The position numbers and the translations under genes were made by a program. From Diphasiastrum complanatum (taxonomy: Eukaryota; Streptophyta; Lycopodiopsida; Lycopodiales; Lycopodiaceae), in assembly GCA_029204225.1 (NCBI GenBank), contig CM055097.1:64107662-64171661 (forward strand): a stretch of 64,000 nt of DNA, written 5' to 3'. Shown piece after piece: positions 41,027 to 53,684 of the stretch. Below the pieces are notes generated by a model. That model did not search any database and had not been told where the DNA came from. It saw nothing but the letters and a program-made list of their open reading frames with translations. The first letter of the stretch is position 1. Each line of letters begins with the position of its first letter.

Positions 41027-43090
41027 GAATCCATGCTACGTAAAATAAGATAAAATGACATAGCATGGTTTATCGATGGTTGTTTGAAATCAGAATATGT
41101 ATGTTCTTGAAATATTACATCCCTAGAGACAAATACTACATTCGCGGATGGATTATAAACTTTATAAGCTTTATGTTCATCAAGATAGCCAATGAAAATA
41201 CATTTATTTGTCCTATGATCCAGCTTCTTTCTAAGTTGTTTAGGAATGTGAACAAAACATATACAACCAAAGATTTTTAAATGGCTGACACTAGGCTTGT
41301 GCCCATGCCAAACTTCATGATGAGTTTTGTTGTTGACGACTTCGGTGCTGGATCTATTCTGCACGTAATAGGCTGTGGCAGTAGCTTCTGCCCAGAACTT
41401 CGTAGGTAGGTGTGCTTGATGTAGCTGGATCTGGCTGAGTTGAGAAGAGTTCGATTCTTCTTTTCTGCCATTCCGTTTTGTTGAGGTGAATAGGAAGTGG
41501 CGAATTGTCTTCTAATGCCATGTTCAGCCATATAGTTGGACATCTCATTAGAGATGTATTCGCCGCCACCATCAGTTCAGAGTGCCTTCACTTTTGTAGA
41601 CGTTTGTGTCTCAGCCATGGCCTTGAATCTCTCGAAGCATTCAAAGGCTGTAGATTTGTGCTTAACGAACATGATTGTAGACCATCTAGGATAATTATCT
41701 ATGATAGTGATAAGATAGATTGTATCTCCTAAGGACGAAGTTGGCATTGAACCACGAACATCGCTATGTACAAGATCCAATACATGCTTCGTTTTGATGG
41801 AATGTGATTTGGGAGACTTGCTTCAAAGTGTTTGCCATAGACGCATGATTCACAAAAGAAAGATTTCCTATCTAATGAAGAAGAGAAATAAAATCCATCA
41901 ACTAAGTTATTACAACGCATATAGGAAAGTGATATTGTATTCACGTGTCCAAATCGACTATGCCACAAAATAGCATTATTGTTTACATTTTCATGAGAGA
42001 TGCTAGCTAATGCAACTGAATTAGAGAGTACGTAAAGATTTTTGACTCTAGTGCATGTAGTCAGAGTAGTATCTTCCTCGAATATTGTATACTTCTCAGA
42101 TGAGAAAGTAACAGTGTAGCCCTCATCAGTTATCTTAGAGACTGATAGCAGGTTCTTTGATAGTTGAGGAACGTGAAGGACGTTGGGAACACAAATAGAT
42201 AGATCATTGTTGAATGTGATCTTGACTATCCCTTTGTCTTCCACGCGTATGGTGCTTCAATCTCCAAAATAGATGAATTGATCTCTGTTGTAAGCTGCAT
42301 ACTCGGTAAACCATTCCTTGCGAGAGGTCTTGTGTTGGGTAGCGCCGTTGTCCAGGCACCAACTACTGTTGTTGCCTTTTCACCTCGTTGTAGATCCGGA
42401 TATGACACTCCTTGATGTCATGATTGGCTCTCTTGCAATATCTACACAAAAGCTTCTTGCGCAATCCACTATTCTCACCTTGAGTGTGAGGCTTCTGCTA
42501 TTGCTGCTGCACTTGATTCTTGCCCTTGGAGTAGTCTTTCTTCTTGGTGTATAAAGCCATGGATTTGTCTTTGATAGACAGGCTGCTAGTCTTTCTCCAC
42601 ATTTCTTCTTGAAGAAGATGACCGATCATCTTTTGAAGAGGAGGTTGGGTTGTGTGGAGATCATCACCACGAAGTGTTCGTACGACTTTGGAAGAGAAGA
42701 AAGCAAGGTCATGACAACATCATCATCTTGAATAGAACATCTTATAGTTGATAACTGATCCAATAAAGACTTGAAGCTATTGATGTGAGAAGTGATGGCA
42801 ATAGAATCAGACATGCTAAGAGTAAAGAACTTTTTTCTAAGATGTAATCTAGTGGTTACATCATGAGTCTCATAAAAGTTTGATAACAAATCTAATGCAT
42901 CCTTAGAGGTTTTGCATGTGGTAACATGGGATATTTGGGAGTCAGCCAGATTAAGTGTGATGCATGCTAAGGCCTTTTGATCTGTGATCTTTCATGCCTT
43001 CGCTTGATCACCATCTTTTGGTTTCAAGTCAGAACCTTCTACTACATCCCAAAGATCTCTATCTATCAACATCATCTAGAGTCTTAACTT
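41017..43090 (-). pseudogene. copia Gag-protease-integrase (broken, RT deleted)
   Basis: Minus-strand copia coding region in pieces. UBN2 Gag is at about 43090-42626 (HINSFKSLLDQLSTI, DDDVVMTLLSSLPKSYEHF). The CCHC knuckle is CRYCKRANHDIKEC near 42460-42420. The protease site WCLDNGATQHKT is near 42350, with Asn for the usual Ser of DSG, then HVPQLSKNLLSVSKI. Integrase runs about 42100-41017 with LWHSRFGHVN, CESCVYGK, HSDVRGSM, TDGGGEYIS, SPQQNGMAEKKNR and the C-terminal HLKIFGCICFVHIP...VFVSRDVIFQE. Frameshifts occur near 42600, 42240, 41760 and 41400. The element stops after integrase; RT and RNase H are gone, and the break meets an inverted LTR fragment. Confidence 0.88.
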
Positions 43091-43230
43091 CCAGATGTAG
43101 AAGTTAGAACCATTGAACTTGTCAATGATTCTAGCTTCGTTGGATGATGAAGACGAAGAGCTACATATATGAGAAAGACTAACAGTAATACAAATAGAAC
43201 ACACTTAATCTCTTGGTTTATATGAGCTAT

Positions 43231-43242
43231 GCTCTGATACCA
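43231..43242 (-). other. Primer binding site of the broken copia
   Basis: The minus strand reads TGGTATCAGAGC, a few bases inside an LTR end reading CCCCATCA (43246 on). It fixes the 5' side of the element. Confidence 0.85.
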
Positions 43243-43245
43243 ATC

Positions 43246-43860
43246 TGATGGGGCAATGGAGTGTGAAAAACATGAATGGAGAAGAGAGCATGAATATTGC
43301 GGAACAGCTCTCCCATTACAATCAGCTGCTAGGTGCAAAAACAATCTAATAGAAAGCTTATGCTAAGTATAATCACAGCTTTAAGTGTTCTAGTTGTCCA
43401 ACATGATCTTAAAAATTAGTTTATACTCACAAACACGAGAGTATAGTCCACCGAAGAGATTGAAAATGGTTTGTGTGTGTGTGGTATTACCGGAAGTTAG
43501 ATTCAATATGAAGTTTACTTCTAAAATAGATTGGAATGGCAATATGATATTGTGAGTCTCTCAGACGTCTGTTCACATATTCCAGCCATAATCTGTAAAC
43601 ATCGTTTTTCTTTCTTTTTACTCTTCTTTTTCTTTGTTACGTCTCAGGTGGTTACCGCTCTGGAAACCAGGTATTTTTCCCATTTCCAGAAGCCAGTTCT
43701 TTACAATTTAGTCCTCTTGTTTAGAACAGTTTCTAGACAAAAATGTTTCTCAGTTTGCAACGTGTATTCCCAGCCTGTCAATGGGATGAAACGGTTACGT
43801 TCACTTAGCTACGTGCATTTACAAGTCATGTAACCAATCCAGCTCAAGCACAGATTAACG
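43246..43860 (-). repeat. Putative 5' LTR of the broken copia
   Basis: The inner end TGATGGGGCAATGG (plus strand) is fixed by the PBS. The outer end is only a rough estimate, as there is no partner LTR. Confidence 0.4.
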
Positions 43861-44730
43861 TTCTGGGATAGAGAGCAAGTCTACAAATCTATCTACCAAA
43901 CTATCCTAAGAAATCAAGAAACAATGCAATAACAGAAGCTATACAACAAGAAACAAGAATCAAGAAAGTTAACTTCCTAACAACATTCTAGCAACCCAAG
44001 GATCAAGAAACACCCATTTTTTGATGCTTGGAATACCCAAGAACAATCAAGGACAAGATTGTTAGTGAATATGCAAGATTAGATCCACAATCTCAGCCTA
44101 TATAGTTTACCTGCATGCTGAAACTACAAAATCAAGAAACAAGAAAATTAATCCACATCTACATTCCACATTGCAAGAAAGTAAGCAAGAAATCTAATTA
44201 ATCCACATTCACAACAAGAAATCAAAACGTGTTCATAGGTATTTCACTCAATAAGATAGTCATAAACAAGGAGCTTCTCAATTGCCAAGAACTCGTGGAG
44301 GATCTTCTTTATTCAATCAAGAAAGATGACAATACAATAAAAGCTCTCTCACAAGAGAGGGGGGCCCTTAAATAAGCAAGAGGGCTGCCCATGTTGAGCC
44401 TAAGTGGTAATTCCACTAATTTAGAAATTACAAGTGGAAATAGCCCTTCCACTAGAGGTCATCATCAAAAGGTAGCTCACTCTAAATTATTTAAGGGGGT
44501 CTACACTTATTTACACTACCTAGGAACATTACTAGCTCCTACATGGTCGTTCCTTCTCTGGAATACACCATGTAGGCTCACATAGAAAATAATTGTAATC
44601 CTAGCTAGTAATCCTCGGCTCTCAACTTCTCCTACTCACCTCCTTATGAGACCTCCTCGATCATGGGTGAGAGATACTCTGTGTCTTCTGCTTGGCTCGG
44701 CATCTGGGGATTCTCTGGAATTCGCTAACA
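43861..44730 (-). repeat. Putative 3' LTR of the rearranged gypsy (locus 1)
   Basis: The minus strand starts TGTTAGCGAATTCC at 44730, directly after a purine-rich tract (44745-44731, ATTAGGGGTGGATAA). The same TGTTAGC start after a purine tract recurs at 53488 in the second gypsy. The lower boundary is unknown. Confidence 0.45.
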
Positions 44731-44942
44731 TTATCCACCCCTAATCTGTTGCAGGACCCACTGCAACACATATCAGACGATGTCGTTCTGCTTGGCAATT
44801 GAAAAAGCGCGAATCTTCATTCGCTTCCGTAAAACTAGGTGCTTACTATCCACAAAACTGTTTCGCAAAATTGGGGATCTCTCAATGGCCACTACATTCC
44901 AGCCCTCTTGAGAACCTCTTGCGAGTCTTGCTCACCTTGTTG

Positions 44943-46356
44943 TCATGCAACCCGCTTCCTCAAACTCATTTTTAGTCCTAGGGCCTCAAAGACTTGGAAG
45001 CGTAACTTACTTTCATAGGATAACGGCCCTAGGTAATCCCGTATCTTTACTATGAAGCCCATTTCCTGCCAGTCTTCTATCATAGTGACATACCGTGATG
45101 ACATGAAGGCCGCTCTATAGTAGAGCTGGGCCATCATCTCATGGCCTTCCTCTGACTGGAGGGCTACGTTGGAATTGATCCTTATTGGATCCAAGCCACG
45201 TATTGTCTGCTCCATCATCTCCATCATCATCCCATGGTTTTTGTGTAGAAACACCTGCGTGGGCCTTGCACGTTGTGTCCCATAATTGGTTCACCTTGTC
45301 CAAGACTTGCTGCAGGGCCTTTTTCGTTTCTTCAAGCTGCTTCTGGGACTCAAGGATGATCTTTTCCTTCCTGGCCATGATATTTTTAAAAAATATCTTC
45401 TCGGCTTTTCCCTCCTGGATTAGTCGCACATATTTCTCCATCTGTATGGCTGTGGCCTGAAATTGTATGTCCTCGGGCTTAACCAGAGGGGCACCAACTA
45501 TCATTGCACCCGACGATCCATCTCATGCTTGGTCAATCTGGTCCATCTGGTGCTTCAGTTATTGTTGGACCTCTTCCAATGTGATCTTCTGCCCAGCCAT
45601 CACGGATCTTATTTCATCTGTTTCTTTTTCTTTTTCTTTGGCCAACTTTTGCTGTTTTGCGATCTCTTGGCCCTGGTACTGGACCTTATTCTTGAGCACT
45701 TGGTGCTGGCTTATCAACCAATGCATGTGGTAGCTTGCTTTGGATAGGCCCATCATCGAGTGCTTAGCTGCTTCAAAGAGCTTCTCAGGGTTAGTGATGG
45801 TTGGGTAATGATCAAGGGTGTGGAATGGTGAAGCTAATCCAAAAAATAAACATTGTGGAGGAAATGAAGGTGAAAGTGCAGGGAGTGGAAAAACAATGTT
45901 AGTAGAAATGGTGATGGCGGTGGTGGTGGTGGTGGTTAGTGGAGGGGTCAGACTCCCTCCTGACTGATCTGCTTTCTTAGGTTCATCATCTCTGATCTCC
46001 ATCAGGTCCGTAGCATCAAAATATTGTGATGTGTCCAAAGTATGGAGACAAAGATAAGGGAACCCAAAGGGATGCAAGTCTGCTGCCGCAAAAGATATGT
46101 TATAAACATAGTTCCTGACAAGGGAAACTATGAATTGGCAAGATCTTGCAGTAGCATTATAATTGGCGTACGCCATGTGCAGCAAGTATGGGCTTTGATA
46201 CCTAGTCAGGACAGGAACTTGGAACTCAATTGCCTTGAAAAAGGGCTGGGCCTGCTGGTACCAGGTCTGCATCTTGGCAATATCCAGGTTGCACATCTGA
46301 ATGTTGATCTTATTTGCATCCGGGTCGTCGGAACTGGAACTCTGGTGGGAAGACAT
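44943..46356 (-). pseudogene. Uncharacterised 3' ORF of a gypsy element (locus 1)
   Basis: Minus-strand frame from ATG 46356, open to a stop at 45559. It continues in the same frame after two stops (45504-45139), then in another frame (45254-44943). The first part has an acidic Ser start, then a globular region (MQTWYQQAQPFFKAI, LHPFGFPYLCLHTL) and a Thr/Pro-rich linker. A coiled coil rich in Gln/Lys/Glu follows (QGQEIAKQQKLAKEKEKE), then a helical C-terminus containing MMAQLYYRAAFMSSRYV. The ending corresponds to VARLYYHAALTSVLHV at the second locus. The ORF ends about 200 bp before a purine tract and LTR start, the position held by env-like genes in some plant gypsy elements. No family is recognised and function is unknown. 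A head-to-head gypsy integrase starts 100 bp away on the other strand. Confidence 0.6.
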
Positions 46357-46453
46357 GGTAAAAAATTGGAAAAAACAATGTTTTGAAAAAAATGCGTCGG
46401 TTGAGATTTGAGACAAAGATAAGGGTGGCTTCGGCTTGGTTGAGATGTGATGG

Positions 46454-47210
46454 GTGTGTGTCTTCCATAAATGGAAAATTGACTTTGTTGGACCAATCAG
46501 CCCAGCAGTGAAACACACCCAAGCCTGTTATATCCTAATAGCCATAAATTACGCCACTAAATGGGTTGAGGTTCGGGCAACAAAGGACGCCAATGCAAAG
46601 ACTGTAGCGCGTTTTCTTTATGAAAATATTATTACACGTTTTGGCTGTCCTATTGAGCTAGTTAGTGATCACGACACACACTTTTTAAATGTTGTCATTG
46701 ATAATTTGTTGCGCCATCACTTTGTAATTCACCGAAAGAGTACACCATATTATCCTAGATGTAATGGCCAGACCGAATCAACTAACAAGATGATATGTAG
46801 ATATTGACAAAGATAGTTGAAACCAGTCATTCTGATTGGGAGACAAAACTCTTCTCAGCTATCTGGGCTTACCGCACTACTTTGAAGAAAGTCATTAGGT
46901 GGGTTACCCCATTCCATCTAGTGTATGGTCAAGAGCGGTAATGCTTGTAGAATTTTTAGTACATTCTCTAGGAGCCATGGAAGTCTTTTCTACAAATCTC
47001 TGTGAGAAAGCTACAATTGAACAACAAGTCAAAACCAGGCTATTTATGCTAGCCCAGTTATGTGAGACAAGACTCATATCTTACCACGCACAACTAGTTA
47101 ACAAATGACACCTAAAGGCCTGGCATGACCGTCACTTACACAACAAGGATTTACACTAGACATTGTCGTCAACGGTGGTCGTCTACGGCGATATTACGAG
47201 GAGTTATTTT
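46454..47210 (+). pseudogene. gypsy integrase (core and C-terminus)
   Basis: The plus strand gives the retroviral-type integrase core: WKIDFVGPISPA, ILIAINYATKWVEV (first catalytic Asp replaced by Asn), VSDHDTHFLN (second Asp present) and NGQTESTNKM (Glu present). Stops follow from 46805. The end VVNGGRLRRYYEEL (about 47167-47208) matches MVNGSRLRKYNEP of the other gypsy. The N-terminal zinc finger, RT and RNase H are absent. The start coincides with a junction to the oppositely oriented locus-1 ORF, so this is a rearranged fragment. Confidence 0.82.
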
Positions 47211-47620
47211 TTGTTGACCCCATTTAACCCTAATTCCCTGCTATATATTTTACATTTTTTCTTCTTGCTTCGTTATTGTCTTTTGGCAAGCCTATTTTTG
47301 TATCCTTTCTTGTTTAATAATTCATGCCTGTATATATTTACTTTACGTGCATCTTCTTTTTCTATAAATACACATTTGTCATGCGTGTTCTAGGTCAACA
47401 AATGATAGACTACATCACAAGGACAAAATTTGCCACACTTTCAGCTTACCTCATTTCTGTTTGAATGATATCTCAGTATTTTCAATTATAGTATACATCT
47501 AGTCACTAGGATACTTCTTTTCAATAAGAACTTCTAATTTGAGCCACAATCATATTTTCTCACCTGGAGTTCTTCACTTGCATCATACAGCTCCATTCCT
47601 CTATAAAAGACTTCTGTTAA
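47211..47620. other. AT-rich flank with TATA box
   Basis: No coding trace. CTATAAAAGA at 47601-47610 precedes the minisatellite and may be an LTR promoter. Confidence 0.4.
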
Positions 47621-47958
47621 ATCTCAACCGAAGGCCACAACTCAAATCTCAACCAGAGGCCACAACTCAAATCTCAACCAAAGCACTCCATTCAGATCTC
47701 AACCGGAGCACTTCTGTCCGCTCTCAACCGGAGCACTTCACTTAGATCTCAACCGGAGCACTTCTGTCCGATCTCGACCGGAGCACTTCACTCAAATCTC
47801 GACTAGAGCACTTCTGTCCGATCTCAACCGAAACCACCCAGTCAAATCTCAACCAGAGCATTCCATTCAGATCTCGACCAAGCACACTCCTTCAGATCTC
47901 AACCGAGCGCACCTTGTCAGATCTTGATCAGAGCCACTCGTCAAGATCTCGACTGTCG
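47621..47958. repeat. Minisatellite of 24-27-bp units
   Basis: About 13-14 head-to-tail degenerate units. Each opens with ATCTCAACC or ATCTCGACC and continues GGAGCACTTC-like; alternate units share CTTCTGTCCG or CTTCACTCA endings, suggesting a higher-order two-unit repeat. Confidence 0.9.
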
Positions 47959-49265
47959 ATTTTTTGAAATGTACTTCAAGAGCCATCATGTCAACAAGAA
48001 GACGACGTCAATAAATACCTTTACAATGATGCCATTCGCACCTCAGCACAATGCGAATTCTGGAGTTCTTGCGATTGTCTGTTAGCGATTTTTTTGTTTT
48101 TGTGTTCGATTCTGGTGCTCTTATGTTACATGCATTTATTCTTGGCTACACTCCACCTCCACCGACTATCCACCATCATGGTTTGATCACTATTCAGAGT
48201 GCCATCACCAATCCTTCAAAACCTAACATCGCCTGTAGACGACGCATCAGCTTGAAATGTTTCGCACGTTTGAGGGGTAGTGTCACGCGAGCATACATCA
48301 CGCTCCCGTTACACTATTGAGAACAAAATCATCAACATCAAACACTCCATTTTTTTCCAGTTCCTTCACCACCTCCACAACTCCATTTCCACAACTAGCC
48401 ATCTTCCCAACATCTCCATCCTTGACCGCCATCTAAACATCTTCTTCTTTTGGACATTATACCTTAAATTTTTATCGCTTATGCAGAACATTATTTGCAA
48501 AAGCTCCATTTAAGGTAGATGGAGAGACCATCTCTGGTGGATAGTCTTCTGTGGAATTCGGATCGTAAGGACGATCCATAGCAAATCTAGAGTACCTTAG
48601 GATTGGGTAAGTAGGCCTCTTGGACTCTTTGGTAACTTGGCTGTTTATTTATTTATTTTTGGCTATTAGATGTTGAAATATGAACAACTATATATACTAA
48701 ACAATCAGGTCATCAAAAGTGTCATCCAGTTGGCTGTGATGTGCTGGCATCCATCCAGTTAGGACTTCTCAGAAACTACTTGCTTATGTATCAATGCAAG
48801 TCGATGGCTTTGGTCGTAAACAGTCTGTCTGCAAAAATGAACGTAAACTGTCACTTTGCAGAAATGAACGTAAATTGTCACATGCAAAAAATGCGACATT
48901 TTGCAGAAATGAACACAAACTACCACAGGCAAAAAATGCGACAGTTGACATTTTGCGACAAATACGATAGTGAGAGAAATTTCTGACAGGCGAAAAAGCT
49001 GACACTGTGAGCCATTTTCGAGTAGTTATGCAGACTGTGTAAAAACACGAAGAAAACTACAAGTCTAGATAAAAGTTGGATGAAGATTAAAACGTTGATT
49101 AGTCGATTAGTAGGAGAATAATCCAACACCCCAGTCATAGTGGAGAGAGTCACAAAGGGTGATCAGTCCTTTGGTTTCTTCTCCAAATCTTTATAGACTC
49201 GATTGGGCCTTCTTTATAGACTTTGGAAAAAGTCTTCTTTAGGTCCCATCTTGTTAAAATCCTGT
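47959..49265. other. Non-coding stretch with short tandem repeats
   Basis: No gene recognised. At 48828-48960 the words GCAGAAATGAAC and GCAAAAAATGCGACA recur two or three times each, a short degenerate tandem array. Confidence 0.55.
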
Positions 49266-49735
49266 TAGGATCTAGTGCAGTATGCAGATCACATAATCAA
49301 TCACCATAGACACTCCTCCCAAGCTCTAAAAGATGGCACAACAAAAGCTTAATAGATTACAAAGAAACATTGTACATATAGAGTATTCACAAACTGCATG
49401 AAAAGACAAGTGTCCTAAAATTGGCCTACCACCTGTCAAACTAAGGTCGGGCCCAATATGGCCAAATTCGACCGACAAACTCAAGACATGCCCATGAGTA
49501 TAGCAAGTACTGTATGTAACTCTGTACAGGCTAATTTTTTCTACGTGTGGCTCCCCGGCTAACCCAAGTAGCCGTCTACGGGATCAGTGCCTGCCTGATA
49601 TGACAATAGTGGATCACGTCCCTATAACAACCAAAAATTGTAAATCCTAATTAACTGAAGATATGTACAACTAATTACAATACTGCATTTCGAGCTTATA
49701 ATAAAAATATATCAGACCAAATCTGATTCTTAACA
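49266..49735 (-). repeat. Putative copia LTR (3' end of a minus-strand element)
   Basis: The minus strand starts TGTTAAGAATCAG at 49735 directly after a purine tract (49750-49736, GAGCTTAAGGGAGAG). Its first 90 bp occur inverted at 40936-41026. The lower limit is uncertain. Confidence 0.5.
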
Positions 49736-51274
49736 CTCTCCCTTAAGCTCAAATGCAGTAGGAGTAAAGAAATATATTGCAGCAGCGTTTGGAATGTCCA
49801 AAAGATGTTATGCATATCCCTGCTACCTTGTACTTGACTCACACTCAAGCACACCATCAAACCACCAGGTTTGGCACACAAAGTTTCATGTAAACACAAT
49901 GCTCATATAGAGAGTCTACCACACTCTCGATCAACTGACTCATCCCCAATCCAACTTGACCACAAGTGGACCACATGAGCAACATGGCTCAAACTGAGAA
50001 AATCCCACTGCCACCATGAGACTTACATCCTCCATCTAGCTAGGCTGACATCCTATCAGACACTTACAAGCACAAACATGTAAAGCTTACATTAATGAGC
50101 GACTGAGGCTCAACCTGAGGAAATCTTACTGCCACCATAAGATTACACCCTCACCGGATAAACAGCTAGTAGACATAACGACAAGTCAATGAGCATAAAT
50201 GACTACTTTGTTTCATACGTAGCAAATGCACAACCACATACAACTCCGACTCAGATCTAGACTCTGGTGATAAGGCAACATGCAAGCTCACACACACTCA
50301 TGCAAACCAGCACAAATGATAAAGCGTCAAATACATGACCATGGCCTACACAAACTGTGGTATCCTGTCGTACCAACACCTGTGCCACCTGTAGATCTGC
50401 TGCTACACCACTGGTCACCAAATCAGATCCTCTTGATCATGGCCTGCACCTGTAACCAAGATGCCCTCATGTCCAAGCATATCACATAGATGTCCTCATA
50501 CATCATCCAAGATCAACCATCTCAAACCAATGAGAGCTCCAAGCCTCATCCCTGATGTATCTCCCACTAATGATGGACTATGTTCACCATTTGGACACCA
50601 TAGGGCCAAATTTGGGACAATTTTTGGCTGGTGAAAACTGCTACAGGGCGGTACAATGAGGCATAATCACTTTGTAATCAAAGTCAGTTTGAGAAAAATC
50701 CCACTTTATTAATACATTTGAGAAGGTTACATTTCAAGTGTGTGACCGACCTTAGTCTTTGGGGCACTGGCATGTCAAGGCGGACGCCATGACAACATTC
50801 CAGCAAGGGAGGTTGAGACTTGGTTGGAGCTTGCCCTGAGTCACAACCCGCACTCCCCTATAGTATTGGTGGGATTCGCCACCTCCCCTCATACGAAGTA
50901 GCTTATAGTAGTCCAGGGTTCACCTACTTGCAATGAAGGATATACTTCAACATGCTTCGCTTAATTGATAAGACAAAAGGTGCAAATCTTCTTGTTTAGT
51001 TGGTGAAATAGTAACAACAAAACCAAACCTCTCTATTTGAGCATTAATGTTTCCTTCTTTACAACCCAATCTACTCCACAACAGTGAGCACAATGATTGT
51101 GACTATTTGAAGACACGATTCTTCAACAAACACTTTTTATAGAGTCTCATTTCAAGTATTGCTATCGGTGCCAAAGTCTTGCTACTTTTCAAAAACCTTC
51201 AAGATCCAATTTTCAATCATGATAAACTTGAACAGCCTCTTTTGAATTCTTAATGTGCAAATACTTTACATGAG
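49736..51274. other. Non-coding interior, probably non-autonomous LTR element
   Basis: No retroelement protein motif is seen above the purine tract. Two diverged copies of a 49-bp sequence, containing CTCAA-CTGAG-AAAT and ACTGCCACCAT, lie at 49985-50033 and 50104-50152. Confidence 0.45.
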
Positions 51275-52790
<1,516 letters not shown>

Positions 52791-53488
52791 GTCCACTTTT
52801 TAAGTTTCTACAACAAGCTTCAACGAAAATACGGAAAGAATCAACATGAATGAGAGCACTAAGGCTTACCCAACTAGTGCTCGAAATGGAAACACTACAA
52901 CAATAAAATTCCTTGCTAAGGCAAACCCAACTAACAAGATTGCTAAATCCTATATAACACCCAAAGGGAGATGATAAAAATTGCGGCTAAACTAAGAAAT
53001 AAACAGTTAAAACCATGCCACAATTAAAGTTCAATGAAATGAAACAAGAGGAGGCCCGAGCACCTTCCCTCAAGCTATGCACCTTCCAATGGAAACACAA
53101 TGAAATGCAAGAATATCACAATAGTAATTTTGCCTTAATCACAAAGTGTTGTTTACAATGCAAATACCTCTCCTTTTATGGCAAGGAGGGCCTTCCATAA
53201 GTGTCTACTAACTTATGGGACTAATCTGTTTCTAGCCTTTCTAGAACTTCTAACTTAAGATTTAGAACTTCATAGTTTCTTAACTTAGGAAAACTTAAGA
53301 TTAAATATTTCTAATCTCAAGCTTCCTAAGTCTAAGTTCTAAGTCTAAGTTTAAGCTATTTTATTATTATTTAAGCTTCTATTCATGGACTTACAAAACA
53401 CATGCCATGATTGAAGTTTATTGACAATTACTCATACGTGGACTTACAAAACTTTTTTATTTTCTCTGTGTTAGCACAGTTGCTAACA
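52791..53488 (-). repeat. Putative 3' LTR of the second gypsy (locus 2)
   Basis: The minus strand starts TGTTAGCAACTGTGC at 53488 after a purine tract (53505-53489, AATAAGGAGGGAGATAA). The lower limit is set by the end of the duplicated flank. No second copy is in the window. Confidence 0.45.
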
Positions 53489-53684
53489 TTATCTCCCTCC
53501 TTATTGGATTGGTGGTCCCACACCAATCGACGCCTTTTCGTCCTAGATCTTTTGTGCTTCTTGGAGGCGAGACTGTTGGTGTCGGGAGTGGTAGATTGTC
53601 GTGCCGATGCCCTCAATTATTTGCCACCGTAATTTGTTTAGGAAGGGAATGGGTTTGTAATAATGGAGCATACCCTGTAGAAAG

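Noticed and set aside
47621-47958. CRISPR-like array
   Set aside because: Units are contiguous and degenerate with no unique spacers; the genome is a plant.
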